From: Azadirachta indica
Taxonomy: Eukaryota; Streptophyta; Magnoliopsida; Sapindales; Meliaceae
Length of the DNA stretch: 64,000 bases
Assembly (NCBI GenBank): GCA_022749755.1
Contig: CM040452.1
Span: 16,200,350 to 16,264,349 of the forward strand
Direction: 5' to 3'
A program made the translations under genes and the position numbers. Below are positions 9,951 through 21,400 of this stretch, piece by piece (positions within the stretch are counted from its first letter, which is position 1; every line of letters starts with the position of its first letter). Below the pieces are notes generated by a model that did no database searches, had not been told where the DNA came from, and saw only the letters and a list, made by a program, of their open reading frames with translations.

Positions 9951-12900
9951 TGTGCAAGGAACTTATGTACAACCATTTATACAGCTCAAAAAGAATTCCT
10001 GGGCAATAAACATGCCCTTCACTTGACTTCTGCTTTTGAAGTTTCTAGGTGGAACTATCCTTTGAAACTACTCCGCTTGGCTTGATTCAGCATTTGTGCG
10101 AGTTTCTTATGACAGACTCACATTGTTGTAACAGACACTTCACACTCTCTTTGAACTAGTTGGGCAAACCACAATATATTGAGGGTTTGCTGTTGCTGAA
10201 AAGTTTCAAGGATGCTCACAAGAAATTAGTACTACTCGGTCACCAAATTGAAGCCATGAGGAAATTGTCAGCGGAAAGATGTGAAGAGTCTATCAAACAA
10301 GAACTCTCTGAAGAAGTGCAGGAAAGAATATCTGATGAACAAGAAATTGTGCAGTGCATCTACAAGATGTAAAAGCTTTTTCATTTCAACAAGGATAGCT
10401 CAAAGTACCCCTAAAAGGGAAGATGTCATTCTGATCTTTTTCACTAGGCGTGTACTGGCAGGAAACAAACCATGCGGTCTGCTTATCAACAGGGCACCAC
10501 AGAAACTGGTTTTAGGCAAGCGATTGCCTAGTTCCTAACTCTTCATTTTCTTGCGAAATCTTCATGTTGTCCATCAATTTGTAGTATTAAGGACCTAATT
10601 GTCCCTATGACACTATCTAATCTTATCCTGGCCATATGTTTTGCCTTGTCAATCCATGTTATAAAATACTGTTTTCTATTTTTTTTTTCTTTTAATAGAG
10701 GGATCATAAGCCTCAAATACTAGTACGGTAGACTGGTATGAACTACCATACGAATTGGCATATTCAAGTAGATGAAGATGGAGCACATTTACATTTAATA
10801 GGGACAAAAGCATTTCGGGTCACATTATTGAACCCTCATCTTTATCCCAAGTCCCTTGAAATGTCCCAGTTAAGAAACTGAACGACCAGTTCAGCAACCG
10901 AAAAGCCATTCTTTCCCGCCCCATTACAAAGATTAGCCAAAGTGCAACTTGGCCAGAAGTGCTCCTGCATTTATCCTTAATCAAACAACCTTTCTGAAAA
11001 AAAAAAAATCACTTTATCAAGCCTTCTCATTTATCAATCCTTAAGAAAATAGCCTTCAATCAACTTTTTTGACCATTTGCAGCCGTATATATAAAGCTAT
11101 ATGGCTTCTTTTTGTTTTCTTAGACTAAGATCACAACTCAGGAAAACTTAGATCTCAATATGACTCTGGCTTTTCTTTCTTGGGTATACTAAGTCTCAAT
11201 GAGCATCCCAAATGTTGCATAGAAGAAGTAACCGAAAGAAGAAAAGAAAATTCGAATTGTTAACATGGCAGAGCTCCATGGATGATGAACAAAATGATGC
11301 AGATATTTCTTATTAGTAGTACTGATCCTTTCACTGAAACCAAATATAATACTTCCTGCTTCTCTCTCTGCATCAATAAATCTTAAACCTCTGCAATTTG
11401 CTGCCATGAATTAAACCTAAAATGGATCCTTGGTGCTCATATATGTAAATCAACTTGAAAACAGAGAATGGAAACACAGTAAAATTTCAAAGAAAGGACA
11501 AACAAACAAACAAAATGGTATCGATTGAGGAACTTAATACAGATGTACAATGGATTCTTCCATACATCATACTTTCATCACAGTTGCCATAAGTCTGCAA
11601 CCCTCAACTACACATGTACACTTGTTTTTCCCCCTTCTAATCCACTATGAGATTACATATTTATTCAAAAAGACAATAAAAAAAAACCAACAACTAAATA
11701 AAAGCTCTTCTCCAAAGATCTTACAACCACTCCGTATGGCAACTGACTTATGTCTGCAGCGTACTACAGGAGGGGCGGACAGACAGAAACATCAGAAGTG
11801 TTGTAATGCAACAACTTCCATCACCGAAATACTTGATTGCATCACTAAAGAGAACACACACTTTTGAAAGCAAGGTAATACATATCACAGCAGATAGAAA
11901 ATAAACTATAATAGCATTCAGAGGCCTTCAACTGTTAAAGAATTGGACTATCAGACAGAAGAGTTTTCCAAAGACGCAGCCAAACAGTATGCAGTTGCAT
12001 TTTCACCAAAGTGGCACCTTCTTACAGCATTAGCTGTGAATCCAAGTCTGAATTTTCATGTAAATTTCCATTAGCAGTAACAAAATTGGAATGTATTTCA
12101 AAGATCAAATGGAATGGTATGTTCAGTCCGAGTCATTGCCAATATTGCAACACAGTAATCAACACAATGAATCAACAAGGGTTGCAAGACCAGCAGCCCT
12201 AAGAACATGGCCCTCAAATGGTTACAGTTATGCTACTAAGGTACATAATACCCTCATTAATGTACAAATGGAAAAATCCTTCAAAGTAAGAAAAAAAAAA
12301 AGAGAAAATATGATCATAACTTCAGTATAGAGAATACTAATAACTAGGTAAATTCACATATTTATACCCTGACAACAGGAATCCCATAAATTTCAAATCA
12401 CTGAGCATATATCAAAGGGCCAAAGAATCAATGTAATAAAAAAGCAACAAATAAACAATCGGTTAACATTCAAGAGCATAGAAAGAAAATGGAGAAATCT
12501 CACAGTGACAAGGACATGACAAGGAGATCAAGGCATCCAATACCAGCATGGCCGGACTACCTGATAAAATTTGCTTAGGTTTTTAATCCTTTTAAGAACT
12601 CAGGTTTGTTGCCAAAAAAAGAGAGTTTTATATGTTCAAAAATACACAGGTTAACAACATTTATCAATAAAGAACAAGTTTAGAATGTACTTTATAACTT
12701 GTTTTCCTCTAGGTAGACCTTGAGTGCTATGCTAGGAACCCTGTGCCGCCATGGAGTAAATGGAAGATATCCATTGAGACAGGGTTGCAATCTTTGCAGA
12801 TCCACAATCAATTATTTCGAATCATTTAGGAATACACACTAGGAATGTCTCCATATACTTCACGAGAACTAAATAATCAGTACACCGCCACTTCCAAAAG

Positions 12901-13815
12901 TTGAGTTCAAACCAAGAATCTTAATCTGAAACATTAAAAAGAAAAAATAAATAAAAATTTGTCTGCAGAATGCTGCCAAGTATATCCTTGGAACTGTGTT
13001 GTAATGTCTTTTTATAAAAGGAAAGCTCTAAACCTGTAATTCATTATTAGAAAATTCAAGAAGAACAGAGAAGCAAAATCCCCTTCAAAAGCAGGCGTCA
13101 GAATTTTCCGTACATGTGGATATATGCAATCAAAATATGCAGGCTGATAACCAAAACGAATTTGGTAAACACAAGAGAACCATATACTGACGTTATATTT
13201 GAAAAAAACAGCAGAACACGGCATTAAGATAAGAGAGAGTAAAAATAGAACATGATGCAATCTCGGTACATAAAGAAGTGCAGATTATCATGCATCCCAG
13301 ACAACTAGATAGTCAACAATTTTAGATTTTTAAGTTACCCACCTCACATCCTCACACAGTATTTCATTTCCAATCATTCCCACCATCACTCTTTGTACTG
13401 AATTTCTGTTTATCCTATTTTTAAACCATTAGGGATTGAACTTATATGACTGTAGCATATTCTGAAACACATAACAAAAATTCTCAAGAGAACAAAGAAA
13501 TTAACCATTAAAATGGGATTTGGCATTTGATCCATGTATTTCCGTTCTTCATACATAAAAATGAAATGAAATTAAAAAATTAAAAAAATTATTTACGCCA
13601 GCTTTTCTGCTATTCACTTCCCAGCAATCAGAAGTTTGTCCTCTTTAATTGAGACCATTCGCCAGTAAGTTACTTTTGTTAAACTTACAACCCACAGTCA
13701 GATCTTTAAGATATATATGTATAAGAAAACATAGCAACATAAATTTTATTAAGAGTACAAAAAAATCACCTCTTTTCAAGGCGTGAACAAAATTCCCGTA
13801 AATCCAATCATTCAA
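9951..13815. other. Intergenic region with PPR and LUX 3' flanks
   Basis: This 3.9-kb stretch lies between the ends of two convergent genes. It holds the PPR 3' flank and, at the right, the LUX 3' flank. A charged 69-codon frame with a TTG start (10160-10372) reads like a short coiled coil but has no ATG and is unsupported. A TATA-like ATATATAAAG occurs near 11086. I saw no recognisable protein or RNA gene apart from the small frame listed at 11189-11407. Confidence 0.5.
11189..11407 (-). CDS. Small open frame, 72 residues, unknown
   Basis: The frame starts with a true ATG at 11407 (MAANCRGLRFIDAEREAG...). It has an ordinary amino-acid mix, a central His-rich stretch (KKYLHHFVHHPW) and a hydrophobic C-terminal segment (IFFSSFGYFFYATFGM) that could span a membrane. 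I do not recognise the family. It may be a chance frame in the intergenic region. Confidence 0.25.
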   Translation of the reverse strand: MAANCRGLRFIDAEREAGSIIFGFSERISTTNKKYLHHFVHHPWSSAMLTIRIFFSSFGYFFYATFGMLIET

Positions 13816-14889
13816 TCATTTATCACCAGAAGGAGCCATATGATGCGGGTAAGACACGACTGAGCCGTGACCGTGCTTGTTCACAGACCATTCCTTCTGA
13901 TGGATCACATTGTTCATCCCCATATTCATGTTCATGTTCATATTCATACCCATGTTCATATTCATATTATACATACTCGCTTCGAACGCATGACTGTGGT
14001 GAAACCCTTGGTTCATCATCCCAAACATCGGCACCGACATCATCGCTGCCGGCGCCCCGTACATCGGAACCCCCACGTGTCCATTATTACTATTACTATT
14101 ACCATTATTGTTATTTCCATTATTATTATTATGGTCATTACTGATGTGGGGCCCGCCGTTCCCGGAATCGTTCTCATAATGCAAACACTGTGGCGGCACC
14201 GGCGTAGATGCGAATAACTGATGATCGGAAGAAGAAGGATCGTCGTTTGACAACCCTTGCATCCTCTTCAAGTACAGCCTATATTTCTGCAAGTGACTTG
14301 CCACGTTCTCACGAGTCAATCCTTCAACGTTCATCAACTGCATAATCGTCTTCGGCACCGCGTTTTTTATTCCTAGATGCGCCACCACGTCTACGAATCG
14401 TTTGTGTAACTGTGGGGTCCACACCAAACGAGGCCGTTTTAGAGTCCTCGCCGACGGATCCTCGTTTGAATTTTCGGTTCTGAGCGCTGAATCCGCTTCT
14501 TCAGTACTGTCGGGTTTCCGAGACTTTCTCGAGTCTGAACCCGACCCGTTTTGGTCGGCCTCATCCGTTTCGAGAACCATCGGGTCTCGAGTTTCTGTGA
14601 AAGACTTGATGTTGTTGTTATTCGTCGAGGACAGAGAGTGCGAGTGGCTGCCACGTATCGAAGAGAGCGTACCCTGCGACGCGCGGTTCACATCGAGGAC
14701 AGTACGGTATGGTAGAGGAGAGATGCTGAAAGCCGAGGCCAGTTCCGGAGGAATCAATGACTGTGATAACGGTGTTAGATCTTCTCCGTTAGGTAAGCCC
14801 ATCTCCCACTCAAAAACTCTTTCTTCGTCGACGTTATTCTCACCGTTGTCGGTAGGTTCATAATCGGTCATCTTCACCTCTTCGCCCAT
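13816..14889 (-). CDS. LUX: LUX ARRHYTHMO / PHYTOCLOCK1-type GARP transcription factor
   Basis: Single-exon frame of 357 residues. The ATG at 14887-14889 gives [11 protein letters not shown], matching the LUX N-terminus; the longer frame begins at a TTG. The conserved segments [13 protein letters not shown] (27-39) and [13 protein letters not shown] (44-56) precede the GARP/MYB-like DNA-binding domain at about 151-210 ([20 protein letters not shown] ... [20 protein letters not shown]). LUX forms the evening complex with ELF3 and ELF4 and represses PRR9, PIF4 and PIF5. The C-terminal half has poly-Asn and a Met-Asn repeat (about 305-325). Evening elements lie about 210-240 bp upstream of the ATG. 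The Arabidopsis paralogue BOA/NOX is the co-orthologue in the At5g59 block, so LUX/BOA is the safest reading. Confidence 0.93.
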   Translation of the reverse strand: MGEEVKMTDYEPTDNGENNVDEERVFEWEMGLPNGEDLTPLSQSLIPPELASAFSISPLPYRTVLDVNRASQGTLSSIRGSHSHSLSSTNNNNIKSFTETRDPMVLETDEADQNGSGSDSRKSRKPDSTEEADSALRTENSNEDPSARTLKRPRLVWTPQLHKRFVDVVAHLGIKNAVPKTIMQLMNVEGLTRENVASHLQKYRLYLKRMQGLSNDDPSSSDHQLFASTPVPPQCLHYENDSGNGGPHISNDHNNNNGNNNNGNSNSNNGHVGVPMYGAPAAMMSVPMFGMMNQGFHHSHAFEASMYNMNMNMGMNMNMNMNMGMNNVIHQKEWSVNKHGHGSVVSYPHHMAPSGDK

Positions 14890-15099
14890 GTTGTTGCACA
14901 AAATTATACAAATTTGTAAGGTATAATCTGGTGAAATTTGGATCTGAGATATTCAAGAGGATGTTTGGGAGGAGAGAAAATGAAGGGAATGAACAGTGAA
15001 TTTTCTAGGTGGTGTGGAGAAAGGGAAAAAGCCCAGAAAAAGTGCAATATCTGATTCCAGATCGAACTTGCACTGGGTGCCAACGTGGACGACTTAGCC

Positions 15100-15125
15100 A
15101 GATATTTTTGATCCTCTAAATATCT
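15100..15125. promoter_or_regulatory. Two evening-element-type sites upstream of LUX
   Basis: Bases 15100-15108 read AGATATTTT, the exact reverse complement of the evening element AAAATATCT. Bases 15118-15125 read AAATATCT, one base short of it. CCA1, LHY and RVE proteins bind such sites in evening-phased clock genes. The sites lie 211-236 bp from the LUX ATG. Confidence 0.75.
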
Positions 15126-16558
15126 TTGCTCTTGATATCCATATCAATCTTCCTATAGCTCATACTCGCTGTACCTGATCGCCACCTGTGGTTATTTTAC
15201 TCCCCAACCAATGATCTATAAACACACAACTCATTGATTGCCTGATTGGATAGAACCGAGCGTGCGAGATGACGATTGAGTTTACAAACGTACCCTCTAT
15301 CTCACAATGTTATTAAATATCTGTTACGATGGTATTTCGGTAAATTAATTTCTAATTTTCTGACACCGACTTTGCCCCTTGAACTTTTTGATATTCAATA
15401 TTCGGACGGACCAATGTAAAAAGAGGATGTTGGTTAACAGCTGGAGAGGGGAAACGTGGACAAACCGAGACGGCAAAGCATTGTGGTTGCATCAGGATGA
15501 AATGTGAGCCGTCCGACCAAATCAGACGGTGAAGAATCAAAAAAAAAAAAACGTAGAAACAGAATTAGTATGACACAAAAAGGGTGGGGGTCGATTTCAG
15601 ACAATACATCAAGAAAGTTCACGTGGATTAAACTGAATATAAAAAGGATGCCTTTTTGTTTTTATAACCAAAGTACCCTTATGCCTTATCCACTTGTGCT
15701 TTTATAATTTATTTTATGTTTGTCCAAAACAAAACTCAAATGGGGAAGGAAACAATATTGGTGTCACAGGCACAGCTTTGTTACCTAGAACTGCTAGGCT
15801 AGCTTTACAAACAGATGTACAGCTTTTGATTCATCCGACGGTGACCGTTAATTTCCGAGTCAAACACTGATGTAGAAGTAGAACTGTCTCAATAACTGTC
15901 TACAAATTTAGTGCATATTACATGTACAATTGGTGTTTGTGAATGTAGTATTTAATTCAAAAGTGCTACCTTACTAACCTTAGAAAGAATTAAAGATACA
16001 GGACAGCTACAGAACTCTTAGATAATAATTGTGATACAGGATCGTATTGGACCCTTTTTGACAAATCAGTATCTTTTCCAGGTAGTTATTCTAAAATTCA
16101 ATATTCACCGATATACATAATATAACAAATTATTTTAAGCATTTATTATTCAAATTATAATGAAAGTTCCAATTAAATTCATTAATTCGAATTCCGGGAG
16201 AGAAATTTAGGATCCCATCGACCTTTTAGCATGGAAATTCTGCTGTTCTTCATGGCATCAAACACAATTGCGTGCAACGATGGCTTCGAGGCCTGGACTC
16301 CGAATGACCAGTAACACAGCCCAGCTTATTGGCGTAAGGTTGCATGCACATCGTAAGATTAAAAAAGCCCAACATCAAAGCCCGATCATTCTTGCTGTCC
16401 AGGCAGGATTGCTTGACATCAGTTTTCTTTTTAACACAGAAGAATGACGAACTAGTGTGATTTTAGATCACGTTGGAGATTCTCTCCCACACCTATCCGA
16501 TTGGAAGTTGCTACGTGCTACTGGGGGAAGCTTTTGCCACGGTAGCAGCAGATGAATC
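15126..16558. other. Intergenic region between divergent LUX and plastid-protein genes
   Basis: This acts as promoter space for both genes. A 55-codon frame with an ATG at about 16281 (MASRPGLRMTSNTAQ...) ends near 16444 and has no recognised family. No repeat or RNA gene was seen. Confidence 0.45.
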
Positions 16559-17254
16559 ATGGCTTCTTCATCATCTATATCACTATCTCGATTTCCACCA
16601 CCTGTAATTCTCTCCAGTTCCAAGCCTAAAACTTGCCATTTTCTTATCACCCACAATTTATTTCTGCCGAACACTCACTTATCAGGAAAAGCCCTGTACT
16701 TTTACAATCCAAGTCACAAAATAATTCCTCGAAAAAGAACCAAAATTTGGAGAAACAATGCTACCACTCCTGGAGAAGTATTGTCTTCAGAATCCACTCC
16801 CCTTGAGAACTCTCAGCAGATAGTCTCTCCACCAGGTGATGATGGTTCATCTGCCATCATATCAGTTCTATTTTTTGCTGCCTTCCTTGCTCTATCTGTT
16901 CTCACTATTGGGGTAAGACCACTTCTTCAATTATACGGTATTCATACAATAACTCAATAAAGTGGTCATTTTTGGGATGACAGGATGTGGGTTATTGCTG
17001 TGTTTGTTTCCCTTCTTCAATTGCTAAACGTCATATATGTTTATTTCCATTGCAATAAATTGGTCTCTTCGGGTTTGCAGGTAATTTACATAGGAGTGAC
17101 AGATTTCTTGCAGAAGAGGGAAAGAGAGAAGTTCGAGAAAGAAGAGGCAGCTAAGAAGAAGAAGAAGAAGGATGGGGGAAAGGTGAAGGCGAGAAGTAAG
17201 GCTGGGCCAAGAGGATTTGGGCAAAAGATTGATGACGACGAGGATGATGATTGA
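16559..17254 (+). CDS. Probable plastid-targeted single-pass membrane protein, two exons
   Basis: Exon 1 is 16559-16912 and exon 2 is 17081-17254, giving 175 residues. The intron starts GTAAGA and ends TTTGCAG, in phase 0. The N-terminus (MASSSSISLSRFPPPVILSS...) is Ser/Pro-rich and lacks acids, like a chloroplast transit peptide. One hydrophobic span (about 99-124, IISVLFFAAFLALSVLTIG then VIYIGV) is followed by a charged tail: KREREKFEKEEAAKKKKKKD, a GPRGFG motif and an acidic end. Intron retention would give a 133-residue form stopping in the intron. I do not recognise the family; a thylakoid or envelope location is inferred. Confidence 0.75.
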
Positions 17255-18491
17255 TTGATTTTGCAGATTTTACATGTAAGCTACTCATTATTATTATACT
17301 GCTCCAGTTTTGTTTGTTTAAAGCAAATCCGTTATTGCATTCAAACTACATTATTTGGAGTGTGATTTCGCGTAAACGTGTTGATGCTTGTTATACCAAG
17401 GTTTAAGGTTGTACGTTGTGATTGGTGTCGACGACCCTAAGCACTAGGGCGTTATAAATTAAATGCCAAACCCGGCAATTCTCTTGTTATCAAAATGTAG
17501 ATTTCTGAAATAAAGAAAGTCTCCATTTCAAAAAATTCGGTGTTAGGATGATATTCGGTGATCATTCCCACAGCCTCCGTCTCATACTTGATCTTAAAAT
17601 ATTTCTTATATTTATAAAGTATTATTCAATAATTGTGCATAGCTTTCTGTCAGATAGAAATCAATAGTCCAACATTCAGGTTGGTTGTAAGAATTGTGTG
17701 AAGCTCGGACAAGTTCAACCTAGATCACGAAATTACAAATTTTTTCAAAGATTTTGTTGGTATACAGAGGTGCATAAAAAGACAGCCTAGGAAACATAAA
17801 TGGAAGTGTTGCTGCTTAGCAAAAGCAAGCTTGAAGTTCAAAGTGCAGATAGATTTTCATCATTTTAACCTAGCACAATTCCTTCTGAATTCTTTCTTTT
17901 TCATTTCAAAGAGAAATAATTACACATTTTTTAAGAAAAAGAATATCATCCAACATAATCAACCGATTAAAATTAATCAAGCTTCGAAAGCCACCACCAT
18001 CACAACCACAAGCAGAACAACCTAAAACAAGTTGACCTTAAAAGAAAATTGTTCTTTTCAAGGGAAAAGGAAAAAGTCATTTAATAAGCATACAATAGAA
18101 TAAGGAAAAACTCTAGCTTTACCTAAGACATCAACAGCTCTCCACATGGCAATGATTTTGTACAGTCACGTTATGATATATAAACTACCTCAACATATTT
18201 AATCATCTTTTTACACCCTTCAAAACCTGTATAGTTGTCAATTTTTTTTTTTTTATCTCCTCTTGCAGGGGCATCTGAACCTCAGCTTGCTGGACTCTAT
18301 GTATAAACCCGTAAAACTACAGAATGTACACTTTCCAAGTACAACCAACAACTTTATTTCCGATCCACTCATACCCATCCTAAAAGATGGGTAAGAGCCA
18401 TTGCTCTAAATACGAGAAGAAAGAAAGAGGAAAAGAGGAAGCTCACACTCGCCTCAGTTAGCTGTACAGACAACTTTCTTTCCTATCCCAT
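17255..18491. other. Convergent 3' flanks of the plastid-protein and Pumilio genes
   Basis: About 1.2 kb between two convergent genes. The right part (roughly 18050-18491) is probably the Pumilio 3' UTR. No gene, repeat or RNA structure was recognised. Confidence 0.5.
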
Positions 18492-21400
18492 CTAAGCAGG
18501 GTTTGGAGACTGAGCAGCAATTCTCCTTTCTGCAAATAAATCAATGGCTGAGTCAGACCACTTCAATAAATGAAAGAAATAAACATAATACTTAAATATG
18601 ATATCTTCCACAAGCAAAACAATGCATTACAGTATACATATCTTATTGACGCATGTAATTCCATAGGTAATGATAAGGAAAAGAAATGTGTACCCCCAGC
18701 AGCAACAAGTTTCTCTACACGTGCCACAATATGCTTTCCGTAGGTATACTTCTTCAAAGCATTCAAATGAACTTTAATTCGTGAAAGGATCAGCTCACGT
18801 TGTTGGTCATCACAAGTCTCCAAAACTTTTTGCACAACATAGTTAGCAAACTGATCTTTCATCATTGCCTGAAAGCCAAACATAAACAATAGAAAGCAGA
18901 GCGGAAATTACTAAATTGGGTAACACAGAAGGGCGAAATGATGCCACTATTTATCTTTCTTCTCTCCTAAGTAGCTAGGTAAAGCCAGTTACTTAAGAAG
19001 CAGATACTGGGGTTAACTAAATTGGAAGCATTACTAATTCTGAATCACAGGTTTCAAGTCCTTGCAGCAGAGATAGAATACTATCGATTTAATACAAAAA
19101 ATGAACATTCCAGCTGTCCAGGAAGATAAAGCACCAGCTACATGCAATGAAGCTTAAAATTTTGTTAGATTCCTCAGCCAAACAGCAGCTGAATTTTTCA
19201 GCTCATAATGCTGCGAGATTTTGGAACGAATGTGAAGTAGTATTTTGCTTTTAGCAAATTATTGACCAGATGATTCTACAGTAATTAGTATGAGATCACA
19301 TTAATTTGATGTACCTGAAGAGGCTCATTTTCATCTGTAGAGCCAAGCATCTCATTCACCAGTAATTGTCGTTCGCTAGGGCCACCAAAAGTTAAACACT
19401 TCTCCACAACATTAGACGCAAACTTTTGCTGACTCATTTGAACTATCTTCCCAGCTAATTCCTCAATTATAATAGAACGCTCATGAGGCTTTCCATGCTC
19501 CAGTACATGCTGTGAAATGAGTCCCAAGCATCAATTGAAGTATAAAAGAATAAAGGAGTCCACACAAATGCCAAGATACTGATAACATTTAATCGCAAAC
19601 TTTTAGATTCCATTATTTATAGCATTCATGAACCTAAAGTCAAAAGGTGTAAAACCCTGCAGATATAAGTGTTCAATAAAACATAAAACTCCATAATGAC
19701 TGTACCTATAACAGAACAATGCATATAAACCCTTTTCTTCTTGTTATAACATATCACAGAATTCTGAAACAGTTAATAACACAAAACATGAAACTAAATT
19801 TTGTATGGTTCCAAAACAAGGATAACATCAAAAAGGATTTAATAGTGAAGTTCTAGTAAAGATTACAAACCTGAACAACATAATTGCCATACTGATCCTG
19901 AGCCAACATGCTAACAGATCCTAAAATCTCATCCATAACCTTACTCTGTGTTTTAGGGTCCTTGCAGTGCTCCAGTATCCTCTGCCAGATAAAAGCAAAA
20001 GAATATAGAAATAGAAACATTTATGATTTCTTCTAAAGCAGAACCCAAAGGAAAAGGTTGACCAATAAACAATTTCTGAACCTGTATCACACGACATCCA
20101 TAAGGATGGGTGGAAAGGGTAACAACTTGATCAAAGAATGTTGTGACAATAAATTGGATACTCTCTTCAGGAACACATTCAATACATTTCTGAATGACAT
20201 GGTTTCCATTCTGGTCACGTACACAGCGCATAACATGACCATCAAGTTCCTCAACCATTTTAATCTTCTGATCAAGATCAACAACTTCTATGGCCTGAGC
20301 AGTTAGACATAGCATATTATTGTTAAAACTCAGAAGAAACACTTGTATAATAAGTCGGTCTTCATTCAATTAACATTAGCTCTTTCGATGGATCATGCTT
20401 TGGGCTACGAAAAATTTGCAGGTCAGAAGGATACACATACATGCATAAAAAATTGCAAAACTTCAGTTTCCAAATAATTGTACCTTCTGGATCACTCGAC
20501 AACCATACATTTGAAGGCTAAGGGTTAAAACATGACCAAAAAGCTTGCTTGCCAATTCTCGTCGCTGAGCTGGAAGCCCATGCTCAAAAAACTGTAAACA
20601 AGGATAAATTTTATTATGCAAAACTAACAACCTGTGCAGATAACAAAATTTATCTTCAACAGAGCACAAGTACAGATACCTTCTGAATGACATAATTACC
20701 AAATACATCAGTCATCAAAGCAAGAGCTTGAGGCATGATTTCCTGATAAACCATGTTCTTCTCTTCCATTGTGGCTGTTTCAAGTTTTTGTTGAATGAAT
20801 CGGCTACCATACTGATCCGCACTGCTTATAGATGACATATAAGAGTAGAAATCAATATAGGAAGGCAGCATATTGAAGGCGCAGCAGATGACCTAAGAGT
20901 ACTGCATACCTGAACTCGACAACATGACCAGCAATTTCAGAAAGTTCAAAACACTTTGTTTTGTTGCTCTTAAACTCTTCCAGCAAAGAGGAAGCAAAGC
21001 TCTCATCCATGCTAGCATCTAAATGCCAGGGTCCCATGACACCCCCAGCCAAGTTCCTCATCCCAGCAAAACGCAAGTTTGGCTCATTGTGTCTGATAGG
21101 ACTACCAGGCCCCACTGGAGAGTTTGGAATTACAGGATTTGCCAAAGGACTTCCAGGATAGGACATGCCAAGCCCAAATCCAGGACTTCCACAATAACCA
21201 TGATGATTAGAACCACCAGTTTTATTACCTAATGGAACACCATACTGCGACTTCTGAGGTGATAGAAGAACTCCAAGATAAGCTTTCTGGAGTTCAAGTA
21301 AATTCATGTATGAATTTCCTACGAAGTTCCTATCCACCGAGGGATCATTAAGAGCTGCAAGTTGCGCTGCATACTCAGATGTCCTCAAGTACTGAAGATA

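Noticed and set aside
14402..14863. A 153-codon plus-strand open frame
   Set aside because: It lies wholly antisense to the LUX coding sequence, which is conserved; the frame is a codon-bias shadow.
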